Of a DNA stretch of 64,000 nucleotides, positions 53,803-62,011 are shown piece after piece. Below the pieces are notes generated by a model that was not told where the DNA came from, searched no databases, and saw nothing but the letters and a program-made list of their open reading frames with translations. Position 1 is the stretch's first letter, and each line of letters begins with the position of its first letter. This stretch comes from Actinopolymorpha sp. NPDC004070 (GTDB lineage Bacteria; Actinomycetota; Actinomycetes; Propionibacteriales; Actinopolymorphaceae): assembly GCF_040610475.1 (NCBI RefSeq), contig NZ_JBEXMJ010000014.1, positions 113,522 through 177,521 of the forward strand. The letters run 5' to 3'. The position numbers and the translations under genes were made by a program.

Positions 53803-53980
53803 TCCGGCCGGCCGCCCTGGGGCTCCCGCCGGGCCCGTATCGTCCCTGATCGGACGAATCCGCAGGTCAGCGGCATTGGTGCAGGTAGCGTGGACGCTCG
53901 CGGGTGCCCGGTTTGGCCCGCCCGACGGCCTACCCATACACTTGTGCGGTCCCTGACGGCGGAGAGATCCGGCTGGACTT

Positions 53981-54053
53981 GCCCTCATCGTCTAGAGGCC
54001 TAGGACGCCGCCCTTTCAAGGCGGTAGCACGGGTTCGAATCCCGTTGGGGGCA
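53981..54053 (+). tRNA. tRNA-Glu (anticodon TTC)
   Basis: Cloverleaf with acceptor GCCCTCA / TGGGGGC, anticodon loop CTTTCAA and T-arm GGTTCGAATCC. CCA is not encoded. First of three clustered tRNAs. Confidence 0.95.
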
Positions 54054-54106
54054 CGCGAGATGAGTGCGATAGCATTCAACGTCGCAAGGCAACAAGGCAT
54101 GACGAT

Positions 54107-54180
54107 GGCCCCGTAGCGCAGTTGGTTAGCGCGCCGCCCTGTCACGGCGGAGGCCGCGGGTTCGAGTCCCGTCGGGGTCG
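54107..54180 (+). tRNA. tRNA-Asp (anticodon GTC)
   Basis: Acceptor GGCCCCG / CGGGGTC, anticodon loop CTGTCAC, T-arm GGTTCGAGTCC. CCA is not encoded. Confidence 0.95.
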
Positions 54181-54215
54181 CTGGGTGATCGGCACAGCCG
54201 ATCACCTTGTTGTAT

Positions 54216-54292
54216 GGGCAGGTAGCTCAGTTGGTACGAGCGTCCGCCTGAAAAGCGGAAGGTCGGCGGTTCGACCCCGCCCCTGCCCACCA
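54216..54292 (+). tRNA. tRNA-Phe (anticodon GAA)
   Basis: Acceptor GGGCAGG / CCTGCCC, anticodon loop CTGAAAA, T-arm GGTTCGACCCC, encoded CCA at 54290-54292. The integrase gene begins its stop only 85 bp beyond, so this is the probable attachment site of the adjacent element. Confidence 0.93.
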
Positions 54293-54376
54293 CCACTGAC
54301 CAGCGGGTTCACCTTTAACGCGAATCCGTGCTGGCCGGAATGACGCCAGCGCTGACGCCAACAGCGTCCGCCGGCG

Positions 54377-55612
54377 TTACTGGAGTCGCTCATCGAGCCT
54401 CCTCAGCGCTACCCGCTTTTCCTCCAGCGAGGCGTGCGCGTAGATGGTCATCGTGACGTCGATGTCGGAGTGCCCCACGATGTCCCGGACGATGTGCGGG
54501 GGCGTGCCGAGTTCGAGGAGCAGAGTGACGCAGCTGTGCCGCAGGTCGTGGAAGCGCACCCCTTCCAGCCCGGCTGCCTCCCGGATCGGGTACCAGCTGC
54601 GCCGCAGGTTGTCCGGCTCCACCGGCGTCCCGGTCCCGCTTGTGAACACGTGCCCGGATTCCACCCACGTGTCGCCGACCAGCTGCCGCTCCCTGGCCTG
54701 CCGTTCCCGGTGCTCCTTCAGCGCGTCGATGCAGACTCCGACCAGCGGCACCGTCCGCCGCGAGGTTCTGGTCTTGGGTGTCACCGACTGGAGCTGACCG
54801 TCGACCCGTTGCAGGCTCCGACGCACTTCGAGCAGACCCGCGTCGAGGTCGACGTCCTCCCAGCGGAGCCCGAGCAGCTCACCGCGGCGCAGCCCGACGT
54901 AGAGCGCCAGAACGTACAGCGCATAGAACCGGTCATGTTCGGCGACGGCCCGCAACTTCCTAGCCTCGGCGACCCCGACGCCGCGGTTCACCTCGTACGT
55001 GGGCGCTGACACCTGAACGAGCTTCGCGACGTTCCGCGCCAGCAGTTCTTCCCTGACGGCCGCCTGCAGCGCGTTCCGCAACACCGAGTGCACCTGCTGG
55101 ACCAGACGAGCCGACGGGACCCGCTCACAACACCGCCCGACCGCGCAGCACCTCCGCTCACCCACAGGCCGCCGAGCGTCGACACCATGCAGGCAGCACA
55201 GGCAGGTGCTGCGGAGCCTGGCCAGGAACTGCCGGACGTCGACACCGGTCAGCCGGTGCAGCTTCTTCCGCCCCAGCTGTGGGATCAGATGCACGCGCAC
55301 CACCACGCCATAGCCCTGATGCGTCTTGGGCTTACGCGCTGGCCGGACGACGTGTTCGAGCCAGTAGAGCAGGAACCGCTCGACAGTCCAGCCTGTGGCC
55401 TCGGCTGGAATCCCCTGATGGGACCTGGACATCGCCTCGACGAGTTTGCGGTTCGCGGCTTTCTCGCTGGTGGCGTAGTAGTCACGCCGGGCAGTCGTGC
55501 CGTCTGGCATGAGGACGTACGCCCGCGCCACCCAGCGCCCGTCGCTGCGCTGGTAGACGGTGCCGTTGCCGTTCGCGCGGCGCTTGCGATTCTCCCGCTG
55601 CCGCTCCGTCAT
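54377..55612 (-). CDS. int: Tyrosine integrase of an integrative element
   Basis: A 411-residue site-specific recombinase. An N-terminal DNA-binding region (NGTVYQRSDGRWVARAYVLM, arm/core-binding) precedes the catalytic domain: GLRRGELLGLRWEDVDLDA (Arg I), TPKTRTSRRTVPL (Lys), RFHDLRHSCVTLLLELG (HxxR), VGHSDIDVTMTIYAHAS (His and Tyr). A Cys-rich insertion (TCLCCLHG ... RRCCAVGRCCE) in the core-binding domain is characteristic of some actinomycete integrases. ATG 55610-55612 overlaps the xis stop. It lies beside tRNA-Phe; int-xis-repSA order matches pSAM2-type elements. Confidence 0.95.
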   Translation of the reverse strand: MTERQRENRKRRANGNGTVYQRSDGRWVARAYVLMPDGTTARRDYYATSEKAANRKLVEAMSRSHQGIPAEATGWTVERFLLYWLEHVVRPARKPKTHQGYGVVVRVHLIPQLGRKKLHRLTGVDVRQFLARLRSTCLCCLHGVDARRPVGERRCCAVGRCCERVPSARLVQQVHSVLRNALQAAVREELLARNVAKLVQVSAPTYEVNRGVGVAEARKLRAVAEHDRFYALYVLALYVGLRRGELLGLRWEDVDLDAGLLEVRRSLQRVDGQLQSVTPKTRTSRRTVPLVGVCIDALKEHRERQARERQLVGDTWVESGHVFTSGTGTPVEPDNLRRSWYPIREAAGLEGVRFHDLRHSCVTLLLELGTPPHIVRDIVGHSDIDVTMTIYAHASLEEKRVALRRLDERLQ

Positions 55613-55794
55613 GCCGCCGACTCCTCCTCGACCAGGAGGGCGATCACCTCGGGCAGCGCGTCGACGGGCACGAGCCGGCGCTTGCCGATCTTCACCGTCC
55701 GCAGGCGCCGGGACCTGATCAGGTCGTACAAGGTGCTCTTGCCGATGCGAAGACGGTCCGCGGCCTCCGCCGTCGTCAGTAGTAGCTGTTCCAT
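55609..55794 (-). CDS. xis: Excisionase (helix-turn-helix, MerR/AlpA-like)
   Basis: A 61-residue DNA-binding protein. MEQLLLTTAEAADRLRIGKS then TLYDLIRSRRLRTVKIGKRR LVP is the winged-helix excisionase fold used to direct excision by the neighbouring integrase. Overlaps int by ATGA. Confidence 0.92.
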   Translation of the reverse strand: MEQLLLTTAEAADRLRIGKSTLYDLIRSRRLRTVKIGKRRLVPVDALPEVIALLVEEESAA

Positions 55795-55830
55795 GCGGCG
55801 TTACTCCTTCCCTGCTTGTGGTCGTGCGTG

Positions 55831-57585
55831 TCAACCTGATGTTGCGATCTCCAGCCGTCCGGTCTGGCGTTGTTCGCGTGCCATGGCGGCGGCGGTGTTG
55901 GCGAGCATGGCGTCGCCGGTGGTGTGCCAGCCCGAACCGGCGAACACGAGTTCGCCGATGACTTCCAGGACCTCGTTCTCCTCGAGGTGCTCCGATGACT
56001 CGTGGTGGGCGCGGCGGTAGTCGACACGCGCTTGGCGGAGGCGTTTGAAGGTGGTGGAGTAGCGGCGGGATTTGGAGAAGAAGTGGCCGCCGTAGCCGAG
56101 CATGTGCGCCCACCTGCGTAGGGCGTAGTACCAGCCGCCGCGCCACTCGTCCGCGGGTTGCCGGCCTTTCTGGCTGAGCCGCCAGCAGGCTTCGATGATG
56201 CGGCCGGGGTGGGTGTTGTTGGCGTAGAAGTCGATGGACTCTTCGGTGATCTTGCGGGAGGTGTGCCCGGCCGCCTCGGTCGCCTTGGTGGCGTACTTGG
56301 CGAGGTAGCCGGCCACCGCTGGCCCGGACAGGAGCCGCCGGCGCCCGTGCTTGTCAGTCTGGTTGGCCTGGTCGGTGTGGTCGAGCTCGTCGACTACCCG
56401 TTCACCGGTGAGCTTGTCCTCACCGCGCAGCCGGACGGGGCGGACGTCCACCTGGTTACCCCAGCGGAGTAGCCACCCGTCGGGGCGGTCGACGAGGAGG
56501 CGTCCGCGGCGGCCGTGCACAACCAGGGGCGGAGTGCGCCAAGTCGTGTCGGCGACGGCGCGTTCGAGAATCCATTTGAGCAGGAACACGGTCGCCCACT
56601 CCGGCGGAGGTACTACGACGTCGGGGTCGAGGGGGTGGATCCCGTCGAAACGGGCGAGGATGTGAAAGTGGACCAGGCCGCGGCGCTGGAACTCCGCGAC
56701 CTTCCCGAACGAGATGCGTACCGGAACCTTCGACTCGACCTTGCCTGTGTTCGGGTTCACGACCTGCTGAGTCAGGCCGTGGCGGCGGGCCCACTTGCCG
56801 AGCTCGCGGTTGGCCTTCATGGTGGTGCGCCGCAACAGTTCGCCGACCAGGCCATTCCACACGGCGTGGTGGTCGTAGTCGTAGCAGTCCGGGCACAGGG
56901 GCCGACCGAGCCGCTCATCACCCTCGCAGTGGCGGGTCATGCAGCGCATGTCGATCCCGTGCGGGCAGATCTCCGGTGTGCGGCGGGCCCGGCAGAGTGC
57001 GGGCTGGCCCTTCTTGTTGGTGCGGGGGGTGTGCACGATGCCGAACCCGGGGGCGGTGACGGTGGCGAACACCGCCGGATGCCCGCTGACTGTTTCTGGG
57101 ACTCCTTTGCCGCCGCGCATCCCGGCGAGGACGAGCTGGTAGGCGTCGGCCCGGTAGATCTCCGAACACGACGGACAGACCGACGCTCTGCGGTTGCCGC
57201 AGGCCTTGTAGATCACCCCGTCCGGCATGTCGGCCGTCGAGCGTTCCGGGCCGTCGTTGGTGACCTCGCCTCTGGTGGTGTTGACAGTGGCGGTGCGGAA
57301 CTTCCCGGCCAGGCGGACCGGGTTGGTGCAGCCGGCGGCCGAGCGGACGCGTGAGAGCCACTGCCCGTAGTCCGGTGAGGCCCCGCGGGCCATCGCCGTC
57401 GTCACGGCGACGTGTTTGTCCGCACCGCGCAGGTCCGTGAGGTCCATGCCGTCCGGCCTGGGCCGGGGCGGAGTGTGCAGCCACACCGCGCCGGTCTCAT
57501 CGACGATCCGGATCGTCTCGACCACGGCCACCGCCCCCGCCACCGGTGTGGTGTCGGGGGTGATGGTCACCGTCGAGTCGGTCAC
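55831..57585 (-). CDS. repSA: RepSA-type replication initiator
   Basis: A 584-residue rolling-circle-type initiator of pSAM2-like actinomycete integrative elements. Cys-rich zinc segments ACGNRRASVCPSCSEIYRAD and CMTRHCEG ... LCPDCYDYDHHA are present, as are GLVHFHILARFDG (HUH-like HFH metal site) and AGYLAKYATKATE near residue 420. It drives element replication after excision. The GTG 57583-57585 overlaps the upstream small zinc protein's stop as GTGA, which fixes the start better than the longer frame to 57675. Third gene of the int-xis-repSA unit. Confidence 0.9.
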   Translation of the reverse strand: MTDSTVTITPDTTPVAGAVAVVETIRIVDETGAVWLHTPPRPRPDGMDLTDLRGADKHVAVTTAMARGASPDYGQWLSRVRSAAGCTNPVRLAGKFRTATVNTTRGEVTNDGPERSTADMPDGVIYKACGNRRASVCPSCSEIYRADAYQLVLAGMRGGKGVPETVSGHPAVFATVTAPGFGIVHTPRTNKKGQPALCRARRTPEICPHGIDMRCMTRHCEGDERLGRPLCPDCYDYDHHAVWNGLVGELLRRTTMKANRELGKWARRHGLTQQVVNPNTGKVESKVPVRISFGKVAEFQRRGLVHFHILARFDGIHPLDPDVVVPPPEWATVFLLKWILERAVADTTWRTPPLVVHGRRGRLLVDRPDGWLLRWGNQVDVRPVRLRGEDKLTGERVVDELDHTDQANQTDKHGRRRLLSGPAVAGYLAKYATKATEAAGHTSRKITEESIDFYANNTHPGRIIEACWRLSQKGRQPADEWRGGWYYALRRWAHMLGYGGHFFSKSRRYSTTFKRLRQARVDYRRAHHESSEHLEENEVLEVIGELVFAGSGWHTTGDAMLANTAAAMAREQRQTGRLEIATSG

Positions 57586-57795
57586 CCGCGCCGTCCAGCG
57601 TCGCGTCGGTCGGCGAGCCCAGTGATCTTGCGGTCTTCGGGCCTGGTGCCCTCCCGGGCTACGCAGCCCGGGCACAGGGCGTTGTCACCGTCGATGGCCC
57701 AGCCAAAGTCGGCGAGGTCGTCGCGGTCGCACGGCAGCTCGTTGTGGCTGGTTTCGAACTCGGCGTCGCATGAGTCACAGGCGGCGATACGAAAC
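57582..57795 (-). pseudogene. Small zinc-ribbon protein, 5' truncated
   Basis: The minus strand reads FRIAACDSCDAEFETSHNEL then NALCPGCVAREGTRPEDRK, a CxxC...CxxC zinc ribbon typical of the gene before repSA in such elements. Recognisable sequence stops near 57795, where an unrelated plus-strand regulator fragment begins; an in-frame start at 57845 adds only low-complexity Arg residues. Probably truncated by the deletion junction, although a short product may still be made and couples to repSA. Confidence 0.55.
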
Positions 57796-58294
57796 CGGCG
57801 AACAACACCCGGTGTTTCCCGTCGCCGTCGCCATCGCGAAGGCACTGAACATCTCCCTCGCCGAACTCGCCGGCATGTCCACCCGTCGGATCAACCTCAC
57901 CGGTGACTGGTGGGCGTCCTGGCAGACGCCGAAGGACCACCAGCAGCACGTCACCGCCCAACAGATCAGGATCGACCAGCAGGTCGAACTCATCCACGTC
58001 GTCACGACGACCCACCGCACCTCCGCCGAAGGCGGCTACATGTGGAGCGGCGAGCTACGCCTGTGGGACAACGAGATCCTGATGGGCTGGTACACCGCCG
58101 CCGACGGATCTGTGCGCTCGAAGGGAACCGTATATATCGTCCTGCACGCCCACGGCGACAGCGCCCGAGGGCGCTGGGTCGGGCTGAGCAACGGCGGGCA
58201 GCTCATGACCGGCTGGGTCGGACTCGGAAAGTCCGAAGACGAAGCCCGCGGCATCACCGACCAGCTCAAAGCCGGCGAGCCCAAGCCTGCATGA
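57776..58294 (+). pseudogene. XRE-type regulator, 5' truncated
   Basis: RRYETGEQHPVFPVAVAIAK and ALNISLAELAGM are the last helices of a Cro/CI helix-turn-helix; the recognition helices before them are missing. A complete C-terminal effector-like domain of about 130 residues follows (TGDWWASWQTPKDHQQHVTA, LRLWDNEILMGWYTAADGSV, LMTGWVGLGKSEDEARGI). Truncation coincides with the zinc-ribbon breakpoint, so both record one recombination. DNA binding is probably lost. Confidence 0.6.
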
Positions 58295-58385
58295 CATACA
58301 CGGCGACCTCGGGCGAACCGGCTGGCTCAGGCGAACCAGCTGCCTCATTTGAACCGGCCCGCTCAACGGAACAGAGGTCCGCTGA

Positions 58386-58604
58386 GCCGCTCCGGATCGG
58401 GGAATAACCGACCTCACTGGACAACTGACCACCGCTGTATCCGACCGCGACCTCATCGAGCGAGCCATCGGAATACTCATGCAACAACGAGGATGCGACC
58501 TCGACACCGCACTGACAGCCCTCCGGGATGACGCCCAGACCGCCCACCAAAGCGTCCGCGACTACGCGGCAAACCTCATCGCACGCACCAGCCGCCGACC
58601 GTAA
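58386..58604 (+). pseudogene. ANTAR-domain fragment without start codon
   Basis: Reads LTGQLTTAVSDRDLIERAIG then ILMQQRGCDLDTALTALRDD, a clear ANTAR helix bundle, after an in-frame TGA and with no ATG or GTG. A relic of an antiterminator gene. Confidence 0.6.
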
Positions 58605-58664
58605 CGGTCAAGATCGATCAACGGCCGCCAGGTGCCCCTCACTCGGGACTGTGGATCTAACGGT

Positions 58665-59010
58665 GTTCCCGGCTACCCGACACAGACGCGGCGGTACAGC
58701 CCAGCGGAGAGGGCCGCGGCAGTGCGGATGGTGCTCACGTTGCGGACTGAGCTGGGCGGAGAGCATGGGACGGTCAGCGGGTCGCGGACCAGCTGGGCGC
58801 TACGGAGATTGCTCGTGGGTACGTCAGGTCGACATCGACGACGGCGCGAAGCCTGGGGCGACTTCGGCTGAGGCGGTGCGGATCGCTGAGCTTGAGCAGG
58901 AGAACCGTGAGCTGCGCCGGGCGATTAGTAGCCGCGTTCATCGACGCGAACCGTCACGCGGTGTATGCGGGCCAGGACCTCGGAGTGGAGCCCATCTGTG
59001 CTGTTCTCGA
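58665..59010 (+). mobile_element. IS3-family transposase remnant (orfA plus start of orfB)
   Basis: RRYSPAERAAAVRMVLTLRT, then (frameshift) RVADQLG, then (frameshift) VDIDDGAKPGATSAEAVRIA with ELEQENRELRRAI: the IS3 OrfA helix-turn-helix and leucine zipper. orfB begins VAAFIDANRHAV and QDLGVEPICAVL and then breaks at about 59010. The rest of orfB resumes 2.3 kb away. Confidence 0.8.
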
Positions 59011-59065
59011 TAGCTGGCGACAGTTGTGGGCACGCGCCGGTGAATTTGTCGATGGCGTGGTCGCC

Positions 59066-60424
59066 TCAGTCGTCGTCGCTGCTTTCCTCGACGTAGGAAC
59101 GCCACCCCTGCACGAACCGCTCCGCCGAGACGCCCAGCACCCGCTGGTAGACGCGGTACTGGTCGCCCTCCGTCGCGGCGTGGTCCATCTCGACGTACAA
59201 GCGCAGCAAGGTCAGCTGGCCCCACCGGTGCGCGATGTAGCGGCAGGCCATCCACGCCGACTCGTACGCCTCGTCAAGGGCCTTGGCGCGGGGATCAAAC
59301 TGCGCGCCGCTCGGCAACGCTCGCGGCGGGCCCCGGCGGCGAACGTCCCGCAAGAACCCCCAAGCGACTACGGAGGACGAAAGCCCGGACCCGTGGAACG
59401 CTACGAAATCGGCAAAGCCTTCCAATAGCCACACCGGCATACCACTGACGGTCGCGTGCGCCGCCACGTGAGTGGCCTCGTGAGTGAGGACGACGAGCCG
59501 GCCAAGGCTACCGAGCTGGTCAAAAGTACGCGGGTTGGCGACGATATGCGAAGCTCGTTCGGGACGCGTCCGTCCGACCGACGTCGTTACCGCCGCGACA
59601 GTTGCCTGGGTCTGCGCGCCGCCGCCGATGAGGCGCTCCATCTGCGCCTGGGTCGAGGGCAACAACACCACAACGTACTGCTCCCACCCGCTTCCCCACA
59701 CTGCGCTGACCCTTGAAACAGCGCGGTCGGCGGTGTCCGCGAAGCCGCGAAGCTCCCCGTCGTCGCCCGTACCGACGACCAGGCTGTGCCGCCCGCGGAC
59801 GACGTTCACCCGATCGATCAGCCACAGCGGCAGCGGGCTGGCCACGCCACCCTCGCTGTCGTTCGCCACGTAGGTAGTCCCCTCGCGATCGACGAAGACC
59901 AGGCGCAGGGTGGTCCTCCACGGGTCGGTGTCTCCCGTGGGGAGCCGGAACGTCATGTCGATCCTGGCCGCCCAGGCAGACGGCCCCAAAGCGGCCCGCC
60001 GTGCCGGGGTCAGCCCGCTCGGATCGACGACGGGCGTCCCGAATTGGACCTCGCGCACGCCCATCCGCCGCAGGTTGTCATAGGTGAGGGCCGCGGACCT
60101 GAGGGATGAACGCGCCTGCGGGTCGACAGACGCCAGGTACCCGCTCCGGTCCTGCTCCCGTACAGCCACGGTCTGCCGGCGCAGGACGTCCTCGGCAGCG
60201 GCGACCCGTTCGACGCTGGGGCGACCTACCTCAAAAGCTGACGCAACCCATGGCCTGCTTCCAACCCCAGCGACATGATCGTGAGCGTCGGTAAGCGCCG
60301 CCGCTACGACGGCGAGCACAGTGAGCAGCGCGACGCTGCAGATCAGGACGGCCAACGTCCGCCCGGAGCCCCGTCCAGCACGGCGGAGTAGAAGCTCTAC
60401 CCGCTGCGCAGGGTCGCCAATCAC
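59066..60424 (-). CDS. Membrane-anchored gluzincin-like metallopeptidase
   Basis: A 452-residue protein with one N-terminal transmembrane helix (TLAVLICSVALLTVLAVVAA) and a large outside domain. A SnoaL/NTF2-like region (VREQDRSGYLASVDPQARSS) precedes the peptidase part with RLVVLTHEATHVAAHATV (HExxH) and WLLEGFADFVAFHG (downstream Glu ligand), the arrangement of gluzincins. GTG 60424 is the first reasonable start; the frame runs 80 codons further without a ribosome site. It lies between two halves of IS3 orfB. Substrate unknown; likely a cell-surface peptidase. Confidence 0.75.
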   Translation of the reverse strand: MIGDPAQRVELLLRRAGRGSGRTLAVLICSVALLTVLAVVAAALTDAHDHVAGVGSRPWVASAFEVGRPSVERVAAAEDVLRRQTVAVREQDRSGYLASVDPQARSSLRSAALTYDNLRRMGVREVQFGTPVVDPSGLTPARRAALGPSAWAARIDMTFRLPTGDTDPWRTTLRLVFVDREGTTYVANDSEGGVASPLPLWLIDRVNVVRGRHSLVVGTGDDGELRGFADTADRAVSRVSAVWGSGWEQYVVVLLPSTQAQMERLIGGGAQTQATVAAVTTSVGRTRPERASHIVANPRTFDQLGSLGRLVVLTHEATHVAAHATVSGMPVWLLEGFADFVAFHGSGLSSSVVAWGFLRDVRRRGPPRALPSGAQFDPRAKALDEAYESAWMACRYIAHRWGQLTLLRLYVEMDHAATEGDQYRVYQRVLGVSAERFVQGWRSYVEESSDDD

Positions 60425-60626
60425 TCCCTCAGAGTAAGCGGTGACACTATGGCCGCTCCGTAGTTCGAGGTGATCGGCTCCCCCGTCCGTCCGTCGAGCC
60501 AGACCTATAAAGCTAACCCCAATGAGGGACAAAGCGGATCCGAGTTGACCGCCCAACTTCAGGCCCTGCGTAGAACCGCCTGGGGAGTTCGCGCAGGTCG
60601 GACTGATGCGCCCCGGGTCTCGTCGA

Positions 60627-60880
60627 GGCTGTGGCCGCCACCTCGCCCACGAGCTCGCCCACATCGCCCTCGGGCACTGCGCACCCGGTTACGGGTACCA
60701 CACCCACCGCGGCCACGCGGAAGTTGATGCCGAATCCGTCGCCTACGTCCTGCTTGCCACCCACGGCATCACCACCGACGCACCGATCGGCTACATCACC
60801 AGCTGGGCCGCTGACGTCACCCGCATCCGCGCCACCGCACAGGCCGTTACCTCCGCCGCGAGAACCCCTGCTCGAGGTCC
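60627..60880 (+). pseudogene. ArdC-like antirestriction protein C-terminal remnant
   Basis: RHLAHELAHIALGHCAPGYG, YHTHRGHAEVDAESVAYVLL and YITSWAADVTRIRATAQAV match the zincin (HExxH) half of ArdC-type ssDNA-binding/metalloprotease proteins carried by plasmids and conjugative elements. The N-terminal ssDNA-binding domain is missing. Confidence 0.7.
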
Positions 60881-60983
60881 TCCGGCGGATGTCTCGAGGA
60901 GTACGCCTCTTCAGGCTGGGACGAGCCGCAAGCCGGCGGGCCATTCAGCAACGAACAGGTTGTCCATCATCAGAGGGGTTCGA

Positions 60984-61290
60984 ATGCCGTTCTACATCTG
61001 GGCGCTAGTGCTGGCCGGAGCCGTCAGAATCCCGGCGGTGGCCTGCGTTGCGCTGTACCGCGGTGCACTCGCCGTCGGCAGGCCGGCAACAAGAGTCGCC
61101 GTGATCGCGGCGGTCTGGTGGGTAGCGTGGCTGGCGATCACCTGGGTGCTGGCTGCAACGAACTTGTTGAAGCAGGACGCGCAGGTCGTCCGCCCGTGGT
61201 TCACGATGGCGTTCCTGGTCGCCACGCGGATCCCGCTCGGTGCAACCCGGATCCCGGCGGTCTCCGCCATCCTGGCCGATCCCGGGACAC
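60984..61290 (+). pseudogene. Hypothetical membrane protein truncated by IS3 sequence
   Basis: Starts MPFYIWALVLAGAVRIPAVA with AGAGGGG before the ATG, and has helices VAVIAAVWWVAWLAITWVLA and a third partial one. It runs into IS3 orfB sequence at about 61290, losing its C-terminus. Confidence 0.6.
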
Positions 61291-61978
61291 CACGCGGCTC
61301 CGCGATGCTGAGTTGCGGCCGGTACTGCGGAAGCTGTGGGCCGACAACTACTGCGTCTACGGGGCTCGCAAGTTGTGGAAGGCCGCGCGCCGGAGCGGGC
61401 ATGACATTGGCCGCGATCAGGTCGCCCGACTGATGCGCGCCGAGCAGATCGAGGGGGCGCGACGCGCCAGGCGGGTCCGCACCACAAGGCCGGCCGCGGG
61501 CGTGCCACGTCATCCGGACCTGGTCAAGCGGGACTTCACCGCCACCGCACCGAACCAGTTGTGGATGACCGACCCGACGTACGTGCCCACGTTCGCCGGG
61601 ATCGCCTACGTGTGCATCATCATCGACGCGTTCTCCAGATGATCGTCGGGTGGCGAGTGGCCGGCCACATCAGTTCACCAGCGTGCGTTACGGTGAGCGG
61701 CGCGCCGAGATCGGGGCGGTGCCCTCGATCGGCACCGTCGGCGACAGCTACGACTGTGAGACTGTCAACGGCTACTACAAGACCGAACTCATCCGCGGCC
61801 CGGCACGCCGGGGCCCTGGCACACGGTCAACGACGTTGAGCTGGCCACCCTCGGCTGGGTCCACTAGCACAACACCAGCCGGCTGCACGGCTACCTCGAC
61901 GACCTACCACCGACTGAGTTCGAAGGGAGGTTCTACGCTATCCAGCAGGGCGAGAAGGCCCTGGCCGAAATCAAGTAG
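61288..61978 (+). mobile_element. IS3-family orfB remnant (middle and end)
   Basis: RDAELRPVLRKLWADNYCVY, HDIGRDQVARLMRAEQIEGA, ATAPNQLWMTDPTYVPTFAG and YVCIIIDAFSR are the IS3 DDE core start. A frameshift precedes MIVGWRVAGH, then a deletion leads to GAVPSIGTVGDSYDCETVNG (shifted) and YYKTELIRGPAR. The tail DVELATLGWVH is followed by an in-frame TAG, then LHGYLDDLPPTEFEG. Multiple lesions; inactive. Confidence 0.85.
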
Positions 61979-62011
61979 CCAGAGCCTCCATCGGACCCAG
62001 GGCGGTTCAGG

